DNA of 64,000 nt from Collinsella sp. (GCA_019419585.1 DXZQ01000010.1:21729-85728), one strand, 5' to 3'; positions 8,888-17,864 are shown, counted from the stretch's first letter. The notes: generated by a model not told the origin, from the sequence alone. Numbers and translations are program-made.

Positions 8888-9090
8888 CATTGGGGACGGA
8901 CTTAAATGACCAGCCAATAGGAGCACTCTTACGGCACCTGGGGACGTTCCTTATGTGTCGGCACTTGGGGACGGTCCTTTTCTGCCGGCAGTTTAGGAAC
9001 GTCCCCAAGTGACGGCAGTTTGGGACACTCCTGTTCAGTTAGCTTCGAAGAACGTCCCCAACGAATGGTCATTTAAGTCTGTCCCCAATG
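8888..9090. repeat. Nested inverted repeat with GGGGACG units
   Basis: Outer arms 8888-8911 and 9067-9090 (24 bases, one mismatch) enclose an inner pair, CACTTGGGGACGGTCCT near 8962-8978 against its near complement at 8995-9011. GGGGACGNTCC or its reverse occurs about five times in 200 bases. The element fills most of the 400-base gap between divergent metK and gltX. No coding potential is seen. It looks like a mobile, non-coding repeat, with REP/MITE type as my inference. Confidence 0.75.
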
Positions 9091-9177
9091 ACTAGGTCGG
9101 TGCCCTTTGTGCGGAGGTTGCTTTGATGCTTTATACTGGTGCGGTTAGACATCCATCCTGCAATCGAGGAGATTTCC

Positions 9178-10653
9178 ATGGCATCAGACGTTCGCGTCCG
9201 CTTTGCACCCTCACCGACGGGCAAGCTGCACATCGGCGGCGCCCGCACCGCTATCTATAACTGGGCTTTCGCCCGTGCTAACGGCGGCACGTTCATCCTG
9301 CGCATCGACGACACCGATCCCACCCGCTCCACCGACGAGAACACGCAGATCATCCTGCGCGCCATGCGTTGGCTGGGCCTGGACTGGGACGAGGGTCCCG
9401 AGGTAGGCGGCGACTTTGGCCCCTACGCCCAGACCGAGCGCCTGGACCTGTACAAGCAGGCCGCCCAGAAACTTTGGGACGAGGGCAAGGCCTATCCCTG
9501 CTTCTGCACCAAGGAGCAGCTCGACGCCGACCGCAAGGCCGCGCAGGAGCGCAAGGACCCCTTCCAGGGCTATCAGCGTCGTTGCCGCGATCTTGATCCC
9601 GAGGAGGCCCGCCGCCGCATCGAGGCCGGCGAGTCCTACGTCCTGCGCATCAAGGTGCCCGAGGACCGCGGCGACGTCGTCATCCACGACGCCGTTCACG
9701 GCGAGGTGACCTTCGACGCCAAGGAGCTCGACGACTTCGTCATCTTCCGCTCCGACGGCACGCCCACGTATAACTTCGCGACCGTCGTCGACGACGCCAT
9801 GATGAAGATCACCCACGTCATCCGCGGCGACGACCATCTGTCCAACACCCCGCGCCAGGTCATGGTCTACGAGGCCCTCGGTGCGCCCGTGCCCACGTTC
9901 GCCCACATCTCCATGATCCTGGGCGCCGACGGCAAGAAGCTCTCCAAGCGCCACGGCGCCACCTCGGTGGAGGAGTACCGCGACGCCGGCTACCTGTCCG
10001 ACGCCTTCGTCAACTATCTGGCGCTGCTCGGCTGGTCGCTCGACGGCGAGACCACGATCATCCCGCGCGATGTCCTGGCCAGCAAGTTCTCGCTCGATCG
10101 CATCTCCAAGAACCCGGCGACCTTCGACCCCAAGAAACTCGACTGGGTCAACGCCGAGTACATCAACGGCTTGTCCGATGCCCAGTTTGCCGACGAGATC
10201 ATGGTCCCCGAACTGCACGAGGCAGGCCTCATCGAGGGTAACGTCGAGTACGGCGAGGACTGGATTGATGCGCTTGCCGCCATCGTCAAGCCGCGCACCA
10301 AGATGCCGGCCGACGCCGTGACCGTTGCCGCTCCCATCTTTGCTACGGCCGAGACGCTCGAGTATGACGAGAAATCCGTTAACAAGGGCCTGGCCAAGGA
10401 AGGCATGGGCGCCATTCTGGACGCCGCCAAGGCCGTGCTCGAGGGCGTGGACGAGTGGACTGCCGAGGCCATCGACGCCGCGCTTGAGCCGCTGCCCGAG
10501 CAGATGGACCTCAAGAAGCGCGTGGTGTTCCAGGCCGTGCGCGTCGCCGTCTGCGGCAACATGGTGAGCCCCCCGCTGGGCGAGACCATGGCGCTCGTCG
10601 GCCGCGACGACTGCCTGGCACGCATCGACCGCGCCCGCACGATGGCGCTATAG
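9178..10653 (+). CDS. gltX: Glutamyl-tRNA synthetase
   Basis: A 491-residue class I aminoacyl-tRNA synthetase charging tRNA with glutamate. The HIGH-type motif is in FAPSPTGKLHIGGARTAIYN and the KMSKS-type motif is GKKLSKRHG. A CFC pair (YPCFCTKEQL) lies in the acceptor-binding region. The start at 9178 (MASDVRVRF) has GAGGAG about 7 bases upstream; a 13-residue longer frame lacks a site. It is followed by an intrinsic terminator and is probably monocistronic. A TATACT -10-like box lies at 9132-9137, with no good -35. Whether it also misacylates tRNA-Gln for GatCAB cannot be told here. Confidence 0.96.
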   Translation: MASDVRVRFAPSPTGKLHIGGARTAIYNWAFARANGGTFILRIDDTDPTRSTDENTQIILRAMRWLGLDWDEGPEVGGDFGPYAQTERLDLYKQAAQKLWDEGKAYPCFCTKEQLDADRKAAQERKDPFQGYQRRCRDLDPEEARRRIEAGESYVLRIKVPEDRGDVVIHDAVHGEVTFDAKELDDFVIFRSDGTPTYNFATVVDDAMMKITHVIRGDDHLSNTPRQVMVYEALGAPVPTFAHISMILGADGKKLSKRHGATSVEEYRDAGYLSDAFVNYLALLGWSLDGETTIIPRDVLASKFSLDRISKNPATFDPKKLDWVNAEYINGLSDAQFADEIMVPELHEAGLIEGNVEYGEDWIDALAAIVKPRTKMPADAVTVAAPIFATAETLEYDEKSVNKGLAKEGMGAILDAAKAVLEGVDEWTAEAIDAALEPLPEQMDLKKRVVFQAVRVAVCGNMVSPPLGETMALVGRDDCLARIDRARTMAL

Positions 10654-10676
10654 TAGACGCGTAAACGCATGTATCC

Positions 10677-10709
10677 GAGCCCCGTTCACCCCGAGCGGGG
10701 CTCTTGTTT
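10677..10709 (+). terminator. gltX: Intrinsic terminator of gltX
   Basis: GAGCCCCG (10677-10684) pairs with CGGGGCTC (10696-10703), followed by TTGTTT. It begins 24 bases past the gltX stop. Confidence 0.8.
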
Positions 10710-10730
10710 CTGTACCGATGAGTGGGTTGC

Positions 10731-10832
10731 TGGGACAAAATAATCAGTAGTGTTTGTCCCATATTCGAGCGACGCAACGAGCTCAACACTCGTATCGGCC
10801 ATGGGACAAACACTACTGATTATTTTGTCCCA
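10731..10832. repeat. 31-bp perfect inverted repeat with TGGGACA ends
   Basis: Arms 10731-10761 and 10802-10832 are perfectly complementary over 31 bases with a 40-base loop. Each arm starts TGGGACA and ends TGTCCCA, so each is itself partly palindromic. The element stops 32 bases before the priA start and may carry or shape its promoter. Its size and lack of a gene fit a small MITE-like element. Confidence 0.75.
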
Positions 10833-10864
10833 CCCCTTTCAGGTCCGTTCGTTAGAGGTGGTGT

Positions 10865-13318
10865 ATGGCTCAACAACTGTCGCTGTTTGGTTCGCCGGAA
10901 CCGGAGGAAGCTCCGGTGAAGCCCAAGCCTGCCGCTGCCTCGGCTCAGTCTAAGCCTGCGCCCGAGCCCCCTGCCGCCTACGCGAGCGTGGTCCTCGACA
11001 TCCCCACCCGTGCGTTGTCGGAACCGTTTGCTTACGGCATCCCTGAGTCCCTTGCCAACGAGGCGCAGATCGGATCCACGGTCCTGGTCCACTTTGGTAA
11101 CCGTGCGGCCGCGGGCTATATCGTCGACATTGCGCCTGAGCTGAGCGACCTACAGGGCTACAATGCCCTCGACCCCGCGCGCATTAAAGCCATCGAAGCC
11201 ATCCTCAGCAAACCCCTCTTTACCGCCGAGGCTGCCCGCATCGCACGTTGGATGAGCCGCGAGTATGTCGCGACGCTTTCCGAGTGCCTGCGCCTGTTCC
11301 TGCCCCCGGGCGGCAGTCCGCGCGTCGTTAAGGGCGATGACGGCGCATGGTCGGTTGAGCGCCCCGCCGTCAAGCCTATCCAAAACCGTTGGGTGATGCT
11401 TACGCCCGAAGGCTTTGACTATACGCCGCCCAAGACCGCGGTCCGTCAGCGCCAGCTCATCGAGGCGCTGCAGTGCGGCCCGGTTACGACTCGCGACCTT
11501 AATCTTCTCTATAACAGCATGTCGGCGACCATCAAAGCGCTCGAAAAGCGCGGCGTCGTGGTGGTGGAGGAGCGCCGCGCCTGGCGTGGCTGCGGCGAGC
11601 AGACCACGCTGTCCTCGGCAAGCGGCAAGGCGCCGGTCTCCCTTACCAACGGCCAGCAACGGGCACTCGCGCAGATTGAGCGCGCCCGTCTGGACGCTCA
11701 TGGCGACGTGGTGTTGGTTGACGGCGTCACCGGCTCCGGCAAAACCGAGGTCTATCTATCCGCCATCGAGCGCGTGCTCGCGGCTGGCCGCTCTGCCTGC
11801 GTGCTGGTACCCGAGATTTCGCTGACAGCCCAAACCGTCGGCCGCTTCCGCTCCCGCTTTGGCGAGACGGTCGCGGTTTTCCACTCGCGTCTTTCTGCTG
11901 GCGAGCGCTTGGACCAGTGGGATATGGTTTCCAGCGGTGCGGCCCGCGTGGTGGTCGGCGCCCGCTCGGCGCTCTTTTGCCCGCTCAGCGACTTGGGCCT
12001 CATCATCATCGACGAGGAGCACGAGACTAGTTACAAGCAGGGCTCCAGTCCGCGCTACCATGCGCGCGAGGTGGCAGCCGAGATGGCGCGCCGCAATCGC
12101 TGCCCGCTCGTGCTGGGGTCGGCCACGCCTTCTGCCGAGGCCCTCGACCACTGCCGCCATGGAACGTATAACGGCACCACTTGGACGCGCGTCGAGATGC
12201 CCGAGCGCCCGGGACACGCCGTGCTGCCCGAGGTCCGCATTGCCGACCTGCGCCGCGAGTTTTCGCACGGTAGCCGCTCCATGTTCTCAAAACCCTTGAT
12301 GGAGGGATTGGAACGTGTGGCCGAGCGCCGCGAGAAGGCCGTGTTGCTGCATAACCGCCGTGGCTTTGCGCCGTTCCTGATGTGTCGCGAGTGCGGCTGC
12401 GTTCCCACCTGCAACCACTGCTCCACAGCGCTTACGTATCACGAGCGCACGCACACGCTGCAATGTCACACCTGCGGTTCGTCTTGGCGCGTGCAGCCGT
12501 ATCCCGCGCCCACGAGTCGTTGCCCCAAATGTGGCAGTCGCTACCTGGCAAAAATGGGGCTGGGCACGCAGCAGATCGAAGACGCACTGCACCAGATGCT
12601 GCCCGAGGACGTCGCCATCATCCGCATGGATGCCGATTCCACGCGCGGCAAGGATGCGCACAAAAAGCTGCTCGAGCAGTTCGATGCGGCCGATTGCGCC
12701 GTGTTGCTGGGCACCCAGATGATCGCCAAAGGCCTCGACTTTCCCGAGGTCACGCTCGTGGGTGTGGTCAATGCTGACTTCGCCCTCAAGCTGCCGGATT
12801 TCCGCGCAGGGGAGCGCGCCTACGATTTGCTGGAGCAGGTCGCCGGTCGCGCCGGTCGCGGCGATCGCCCTGGCGAGGTCATCATCCAGACGTATCTGCC
12901 CGAGGATCCGGTCATCCGCGCCGTCGCCGAGCACGATCGCTCGATCTTTACCGACTACGACCTGGACCAGCGCCGCGACGCACTGTATCCGCCGTTCGTG
13001 CGCCTGGTTAACATTTTGGTGTGGTCGGCAAACCGCGACGATGCGCAGGATTATATCGGGCGCATCGCAAAGCTTCTTAAGCGCCGCTGGCATGCCGCCG
13101 CGCCCGATTTTTTGCGGGCGGGGAGTGCCGTGCCGCAGGTGCTAGGCCCGGCTTCGTGTGTAATCGAGAGAGCCAAGGACCGTTACCGCTTCCATCTGCT
13201 TGTGAAGTCGCCCGTGGGGTACCATGTCTCTGATGATATCGACGCCTGCCTTAAAGAGGTGGGCTCTGTGCGCGGCGTGAGCGTGAGCGTTGACGTCGAT
13301 GCCTATGATTTGATGTAA
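10865..13318 (+). CDS. priA: Primosomal protein N' (PriA helicase)
   Basis: An 817-residue replication-restart helicase. A Pro/Ala-rich linker is followed by the 3' DNA-binding domain (about 35-150). Then come Walker A VDGVTGSGKTEVYLSA, DEEH in LIIIDEEHETSYKQG, and the zinc-binding insert with eight Cys in the CxxC pairs of CRECGC, CNHC, CHTC and CPKC. Motif VI is in VAGRAGRGDRPG. The start ATG has GAGGTGG upstream. It lies 18 bases before def, in a common actinobacterial run priA-def-fmt-rsmB, although fmt here has its own gap. The protein reloads the replisome at stalled forks. Confidence 0.96.
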   Translation: MAQQLSLFGSPEPEEAPVKPKPAAASAQSKPAPEPPAAYASVVLDIPTRALSEPFAYGIPESLANEAQIGSTVLVHFGNRAAAGYIVDIAPELSDLQGYNALDPARIKAIEAILSKPLFTAEAARIARWMSREYVATLSECLRLFLPPGGSPRVVKGDDGAWSVERPAVKPIQNRWVMLTPEGFDYTPPKTAVRQRQLIEALQCGPVTTRDLNLLYNSMSATIKALEKRGVVVVEERRAWRGCGEQTTLSSASGKAPVSLTNGQQRALAQIERARLDAHGDVVLVDGVTGSGKTEVYLSAIERVLAAGRSACVLVPEISLTAQTVGRFRSRFGETVAVFHSRLSAGERLDQWDMVSSGAARVVVGARSALFCPLSDLGLIIIDEEHETSYKQGSSPRYHAREVAAEMARRNRCPLVLGSATPSAEALDHCRHGTYNGTTWTRVEMPERPGHAVLPEVRIADLRREFSHGSRSMFSKPLMEGLERVAERREKAVLLHNRRGFAPFLMCRECGCVPTCNHCSTALTYHERTHTLQCHTCGSSWRVQPYPAPTSRCPKCGSRYLAKMGLGTQQIEDALHQMLPEDVAIIRMDADSTRGKDAHKKLLEQFDAADCAVLLGTQMIAKGLDFPEVTLVGVVNADFALKLPDFRAGERAYDLLEQVAGRAGRGDRPGEVIIQTYLPEDPVIRAVAEHDRSIFTDYDLDQRRDALYPPFVRLVNILVWSANRDDAQDYIGRIAKLLKRRWHAAAPDFLRAGSAVPQVLGPASCVIERAKDRYRFHLLVKSPVGYHVSDDIDACLKEVGSVRGVSVSVDVDAYDLM

Positions 13319-13336
13319 CAACCCGAAAGGATGGCC

Positions 13337-13873
13337 ATGGAAGCCAACGGAATCGTACTGTCGCCCGACCCTCGCCTGCGTCAGGAGTGCGCCGTGATCG
13401 AGGAGATCACCCCGGCGATCGAGGCGCTTGCCGAGAAGATGAAGAAGATGATGTTCGACAACGGCGGCTGCGGCCTGGCTGCTCCGCAGATCGGCGAGCT
13501 TATTCAGCTCGTCACCATCGACTGCGACTACAGTGACAAGAACGACTACGACCCCTACGTGCTCATCAACCCTGTCATTGTTGAGCAGAGTGACCATCTG
13601 GTGCCCTTTAGCGAGGGCTGCCTTTCCATCCCTGGCATTAGCTGCGAGATCGAGCGTCCCGACCATGTCGTCGTCGAGGCGTACGACTTGGACGCAAACC
13701 TGATTCGCTACGAGGCTACGGGCGACCTGTTCTGCGTGTGCCTGCAGCACGAGATCGATCACCTGCATGGCAACACCATGTTCGAGCGCCTTAAGCCTAT
13801 GCAGAGGATCAAGGCCGTCAAGGAGTACCAGGACGCCCTGGCCCGCGGCGCTCGACCGGGCGAGACTGAGTAG
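13337..13873 (+). CDS. def: Peptide deformylase
   Basis: A 178-residue metalloenzyme removing the formyl group from nascent N-terminal Met. The three family motifs are present: GGCGLAAPQIG, EGCLSIPG (Cys metal ligand) and QHEIDHLHG (two His ligands and the catalytic Glu). I chose the second in-frame ATG (13337) because AAAGG directly abuts the first at 13331 but is about 6 bases from the second. It is probably co-transcribed with priA, 18 bases away. It acts in the same cycle as fmt downstream. Confidence 0.95.
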   Translation: MEANGIVLSPDPRLRQECAVIEEITPAIEALAEKMKKMMFDNGGCGLAAPQIGELIQLVTIDCDYSDKNDYDPYVLINPVIVEQSDHLVPFSEGCLSIPGISCEIERPDHVVVEAYDLDANLIRYEATGDLFCVCLQHEIDHLHGNTMFERLKPMQRIKAVKEYQDALARGARPGETE

Positions 13874-13938
13874 GTTTGTCCGTCCCCGGGGCGCCGTCGG
13901 GCCAGGGATGGGCGTCTTCGCTGATAGGTGCTTTGCTG

Positions 13939-13975
13939 AAAGAGCTGCTTTTATTGCGGCTCTTTCTTTGGTTTT
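13939..13975 (+). terminator. Terminator after def
   Basis: AAAGAGCTGC (13939-13948) pairs with GCGGCTCTTT (13956-13965) with one mismatch, followed by a T-rich run. It separates priA-def from fmt-rsmB. Confidence 0.65.
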
Positions 13976-14080
13976 GGGTATATTTGTTCTTGTTGAAATG
14001 TTATTGCGGATGGGCTGGTGACTTGGCTTTCCGCTGTTCTTTGTAGCCGTCTCGGCTTTGGTTGAGAGGAGACGTTCTTT

Positions 14081-15001
14081 ATGCGTATTGTGTTTATGGG
14101 TACGCCCGATTTTGCTGTGCCTTCTTTGACTTCGCTTGTTGAGGCTGGGAATGAAATTGCGCTTGTTGTTACTCGTCCTGATGCTGTTCGTGGGCGTGGT
14201 AAGAAGCTTGAGCCGTCTCCTGTTAAGGCTAAGGCACTGGAGCTGGGGTTGCCGGTCATTGAGGTTAATCGTATGACGCCGGACGTCATCGATCAGCTCG
14301 AGGCTGCCGATGCCGATATTTTCTGTGTGGCTGCCTATGGTTGCATTTTGCCTGATGAGGTGCTGCATATGGCGCCGCTTGGTATTGTGAATGTTCATGC
14401 TTCGCTGCTGCCACGTTGGCGTGGGGCTGCTCCTATTCAGCGTGCGATTCTCGCTGGCGACGAGATTGCTGGCGTTTCTATCATGCGTATTGGGCATGGC
14501 GTGGATACCGGCGCTTATTGCGCCCAGGCCTCAACGTCAGTTGCCGGTAAGCATGCTGAGGCGCTGACCATGGAGCTTGGTGAGCTTGGCGGTAAACTGC
14601 TTGCCGATACGCTTCCTTCTCTTGCCGATGGCACCGCCGTGTGGACTGAACAGGATGAGGCACTCGTTACCCATGCTGCCAAGATTTCTAAGCAGGAGAT
14701 GCGCCTGGATCCGCACATGGCGGCGCTTGATTGCGTGCGCCATATGCTGGCTTCGTCCGATACCGCGCCTGCTCGTTGCGTGATTGCCGGCAAGACCGTG
14801 CGTGTGCTCGATGCTGCGGCGGCTGATGTGTCGCTCGGCGAGGGTCAGGTTCTCGTTAAGGCCAAGCGTGTCTACCTTGGCCTGTCCGATGGCGCGGTCG
14901 AGCTGCTCGAGGTTAAGCCCGATGGCAAGCGTGCTATGGCTGCTTCTGCCTGGGCTGCCGGCCTGCAGGGTGCCGATCTTTCGTGGGGTGTTTTGTCGTG
15001 A
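14081..15001 (+). CDS. fmt: Methionyl-tRNA formyltransferase
   Basis: A 306-residue enzyme formylating initiator Met-tRNA with 10-formyl-THF. The N-terminal motif is FMGTPDFAVPSL and the catalytic loop is NVHASLLPRWRGAAPIQRAI, with the HxSLLPxxRG signature. A C-terminal OB-like domain follows. The start has GAGAGGAG about 10 bases upstream. Codons here are visibly richer in T at third positions than in gltX or priA. The stop overlaps the next start (GTGA), so rsmB is translationally coupled. Confidence 0.96.
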   Translation: MRIVFMGTPDFAVPSLTSLVEAGNEIALVVTRPDAVRGRGKKLEPSPVKAKALELGLPVIEVNRMTPDVIDQLEAADADIFCVAAYGCILPDEVLHMAPLGIVNVHASLLPRWRGAAPIQRAILAGDEIAGVSIMRIGHGVDTGAYCAQASTSVAGKHAEALTMELGELGGKLLADTLPSLADGTAVWTEQDEALVTHAAKISKQEMRLDPHMAALDCVRHMLASSDTAPARCVIAGKTVRVLDAAAADVSLGEGQVLVKAKRVYLGLSDGAVELLEVKPDGKRAMAASAWAAGLQGADLSWGVLS

Positions 15002-16398
15002 GTAAACTGTCTCCCGCGCGCAAGCTCGCGCTTGATGTTTTGATGGAAGCCGATCGCCGCGGCATGTACGCGCGCGACGTGCTCTCGTCCCGTGCTTCGG
15101 CCAAGGCCATTGACCAGCGCGATTCTGCTTTTGCAGCTCGTTTGGCACTTGGCGTTGCGGCCACCCAGGGTATTTTGGATGAGCTGCTCGATCAGTTTCT
15201 CGATAAGCCTAAAAAGGTTGCGCCGCGTGTTCGCATGGCGCTTCGTATCTCGGCCTTCGAGATGCTCTATCTGCATACGCCGGGCCGCGTTGCCGTAAGT
15301 CAGGGTGTTGAGCTGGTTCGCTGCGGTGCTAAGTCCGCCGCTGGCTTGGCCAATGCTGTACTCCATAAGGTTTCAGACAATGTTGAGGACTTTGCTACTG
15401 CGTCCGATGTGGATGAGTCTGAGCGACGTTTGGTTCGTCTGTCGCGCCTGATGGGTCTACCTCGCTGGCTATGCGCTCGCATTATGGCGTCGTTTGACAC
15501 TCCAGAGGGTGCGCTTAACTTTGCCGGCAATCTGGCCCCCGCACCGCTGGCCCTGCATGAGAACGCCTTTGCGTCCAAGCCCGATCCGTATATCTCGCAG
15601 CTTGTGGCACCCGTGTTCCCGGGTTGCCATGCTCCGGTCGATGCTCAGGTTACGGTTGCGTCGGGCGTATTTGAGCGTGCTGCTGCCGTGGCCTCGGACC
15701 TTAACGCCCAGCTTATCGCCACAGCTGCCACGCGCCCTGGCAGCTGCCTTGAGATTGGTGCCGGCCGTGGCACCAAGACCTATGTGATGATGTGCCAGGC
15801 CAAGCGTGCGGGCTATGAGCGTCAGCATACGGCGCTCGATCTGCATGATCGCAAGTGCGATCTGAATCTCGCTCGTCTGCATAAGGCCGGTATTCAGGGC
15901 GTTCGCACGGTTTCGGGTGATGCCTGCGAGCTTAATGAGGTGCTCACATCGTTTGATGCCATGCTTGGCGAGCCGGTTAAGTTCGACACGGTCTTTATCG
16001 ATGCGCCGTGCTCTGGCACCGGAACCATGCGCCGTCATCCTGAGATACCGTGGCGCCTGACCGAAAAAGATGTGACGGTTGAGCTGCCCAAACTGCAGCT
16101 TACGATGCTCAAAGAGGCTGCTGCGCGCGTGGCTGCCGGCGGCGAGCTCATCTATGCGACGTGCTCGGTTTTCGACGAGGAGAACACGCAGGTCGTGGAT
16201 GCCTTCCTGGCTTCTCCCGAGGGCGCCGGCTTTACCGTGGCGCCGCTCTCTGATGCGCAGATTCTGCAACTCCCCGAGTTCGATCAGGCCAAGAAGCTCG
16301 TATCCGTACGCCAGAACGATCGAGGCCTCTTCCAAAGCGTGCCGGTAAACGCCGATTCCTACGACGGCCACTTCTGCGCCAGGCTGGTCCACAAGTAA
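14998..16398 (+). CDS. rsmB: 16S rRNA (cytosine-C5)-methyltransferase RsmB/Sun family
   Basis: A 466-residue protein starting at GTG 14998, which overlaps the fmt stop by 4 bases. A NusB-like RNA-binding domain (about 1-130) precedes a SAM-dependent methyltransferase domain: SAM motif I is LEIGAGRGTKTYV, motif IV is DAPCSGTGTMRRHPEIPW, and the catalytic Cys is in YATCSVFDEENTQVV. By family it methylates C967 of 16S rRNA. An upstream GTG at 14983 is possible but would deepen the overlap. It is the last gene of fmt-rsmB and is followed by the second copy of the GTTGCGGTG repeat. Confidence 0.93.
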   Translation: MSKLSPARKLALDVLMEADRRGMYARDVLSSRASAKAIDQRDSAFAARLALGVAATQGILDELLDQFLDKPKKVAPRVRMALRISAFEMLYLHTPGRVAVSQGVELVRCGAKSAAGLANAVLHKVSDNVEDFATASDVDESERRLVRLSRLMGLPRWLCARIMASFDTPEGALNFAGNLAPAPLALHENAFASKPDPYISQLVAPVFPGCHAPVDAQVTVASGVFERAAAVASDLNAQLIATAATRPGSCLEIGAGRGTKTYVMMCQAKRAGYERQHTALDLHDRKCDLNLARLHKAGIQGVRTVSGDACELNEVLTSFDAMLGEPVKFDTVFIDAPCSGTGTMRRHPEIPWRLTEKDVTVELPKLQLTMLKEAAARVAAGGELIYATCSVFDEENTQVVDAFLASPEGAGFTVAPLSDAQILQLPEFDQAKKLVSVRQNDRGLFQSVPVNADSYDGHFCARLVHK

Positions 16399-16405
16399 TT
16401 ACTAC

Positions 16406-16470
16406 GTTGCGGTGAAATAGGGATTGAATAGCGGCATCTACCCGCCAAAAAGTCCTTATTTCACCGCAAC
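16406..16470. repeat. Second copy of the GTTGCGGTGAAATA inverted repeat
   Basis: Arms GTTGCGGTGAAATA (16406-16419) and its exact complement (16457-16470) flank a 37-base loop unlike that at 92-159. It follows rsmB by 8 bases. Both copies sit directly after a gene end, which suggests insertion into, or service as, transcript termini. Confidence 0.75.
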
Positions 16471-16582
16471 TCAGGATTTTTCTGGGACGGGGATTAATAA
16501 ATCGGGTATGAAAGCAAGCGGTTGGGTTCGGTAGGTCTCTAGTTGCATGAACCGCTCGCGGATTTAATATTTAGAGGTTAAA

Positions 16583-17539
16583 ATGACCGATCTTAACTAT
16601 GACAAGATTGACAATCCTGAAGATAAAACTCAGGGAAATGAAGAAGTTAAAAATTCTTCGATTAAAAAGCGGGTAATTATTGGTGCCGGTATTGTTGCTC
16701 TGCTTATTGCTGGTTGTGTCGTTGGTTATGCTGGTTACAATTACAAACAAGCATGTAGTGAACAGAATCAGCAGGTTGAAGTTTTGTATTCAAAGGCTAG
16801 CGATAGTGTTGTTGCCTTTAAAGCTGATCCTAGGCTACTAACATTTGAGCAACGTCTTGATACCATTAGAAATGCTCAAAACAATAAAGAGATGTTGAAT
16901 AAAGAAATCTCTGATGACAAATTTAAGTATGCTGATGGTACTTCCCCTGATTGGACGAAGTTGCTTAATAAATACGATTCCATCATTAAAGACTGCCGTA
17001 ATGCTCAAAATAATGAGTGGAATACTTCTCTAGCTGACCATGTTAATTTTGATGTAAATTCTACTGAAGATACCGACTCTCTCCAACAGCATATAAATAG
17101 CCTTAATGGCCTTCTTAATGATATTTCTAATAAAGACAATCAGAAGCTTATTTTTGAAGATGCCAAAAAGGATTCTAAGAAGTTCATTGATCAAATCAAT
17201 GAACAGATCAGTCGTTATCAAACTCGTATTGATGATGTAAATAAGGCCAAGGCTGAAGATGAGGCTAAGGCTCAAGAAGAAGCAGCTAAGGCTCAGCAGC
17301 AGGCTTCTCAGCAAAACAATTATTCCAGTAATTCTGGTAGTAATTATTCTGGCGGTAGCGGCTATTCTGATGGCTCCTCTAATAGTGGTTATTCTGGCGG
17401 CTCCTCTAACGGCGGCGGCAAAGTAGTCATTAAAACCATGGACGTTTATGACGAAAATGGTTACTATGTTGGATCGACTCATTGGTATAGCGATGGTACC
17501 TGTGACGACCCCTATTCTGCCGGTATGGGCGGATTTTAA
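16583..17539 (+). CDS. AT-rich gene for membrane-anchored coiled-coil protein, unknown function
   Basis: A 318-residue protein I do not recognise. An acidic N-terminus (1-28) precedes one TM helix (VIIGAGIVALLIAGCVVGYAG, about 31-51) and a long Asn/Lys/Asp-rich helical region with coiled-coil character (55-250). A Lys/Glu/Ala/Gln-rich helix comes next, then a Ser/Gly/Tyr-rich low-complexity stretch (about 250-285). It ends in a short compact tail with YDENGYYVGSTHWYSDG. The DNA is far more AT-rich than both neighbours, suggesting recent transfer. The start has TTAGAGG upstream. The C-terminus is predicted to be outside the cell. It has its own terminator. Function is unknown. Confidence 0.75.
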   Translation: MTDLNYDKIDNPEDKTQGNEEVKNSSIKKRVIIGAGIVALLIAGCVVGYAGYNYKQACSEQNQQVEVLYSKASDSVVAFKADPRLLTFEQRLDTIRNAQNNKEMLNKEISDDKFKYADGTSPDWTKLLNKYDSIIKDCRNAQNNEWNTSLADHVNFDVNSTEDTDSLQQHINSLNGLLNDISNKDNQKLIFEDAKKDSKKFIDQINEQISRYQTRIDDVNKAKAEDEAKAQEEAAKAQQQASQQNNYSSNSGSNYSGGSGYSDGSSNSGYSGGSSNGGGKVVIKTMDVYDENGYYVGSTHWYSDGTCDDPYSAGMGGF

Positions 17540-17587
17540 ATTATGCTAATTATTAAAAATTAATTAGCTACCTATAGCGCAAAGAAT

Positions 17588-17628
17588 CAGCCCCGCGATC
17601 GGTGCCGGTCGCGGGGCTGTTTGGTTTC
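17588..17628. terminator. Terminator between convergent genes
   Basis: A 15-base stem (17588-17602 with 17605-17619, one mismatch, core CAGCCCCGCGA) is followed by TTTGGTTT on the plus strand. It lies between the ends of the AT-rich gene (plus) and the FmdB-like gene (minus) and may serve both. Confidence 0.8.
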
Positions 17629-17864
17629 TAGTGGCTGTGCGGGCAGTTGGCGCAGCAACCGCTCGTGGCGCTTGTGCTGGAGCCGCCGCTTCGCTGGTCG
17701 GTGTTGTAGAAGCCGCTGCCCTCAAATTTAATACCGCTGGCCGAGAACGTCTTGGCGGCCGGAGCGCCGCAGTTGGGGCACACGACCTCGGGGGTCTCGG
17801 ACATGGGATGCTCAACCTCAAACACGTTGCCGCAGCTCGTGCACTTGTAATCGTAGCGCGCCAT
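17628..17864 (-). CDS. FmdB-family zinc ribbon protein
   Basis: A 78-residue protein. MARYDYKCTSCGNVFEVEHP and VVCPNCGAP give the two CxxC pairs of the FmdB / CxxC_CxxC_SSSS putative regulatory family, followed by the usual Lys/Phe/Ser segment. It ends in GCCANCPHSH, a second Cys/His cluster that could bind metal. The start has AAGGAAG 8 bases upstream. Function in this family is not well defined; DNA or RNA binding is often suggested. It lies just past the glycogen cluster on the same strand. Confidence 0.88.
   Translation of the reverse strand: MARYDYKCTSCGNVFEVEHPMSETPEVVCPNCGAPAAKTFSASGIKFEGSGFYNTDQRSGGSSTSATSGCCANCPHSH

Noticed and set aside
9211..10218. Minus-strand frame opposite gltX
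   Set aside because: Antisense shadow of gltX with no motif or ribosome site.
13142..14497. 451-codon minus-strand frame over def and fmt
   Set aside because: Runs through two confident plus-strand genes and a terminator; composition is not protein-like.
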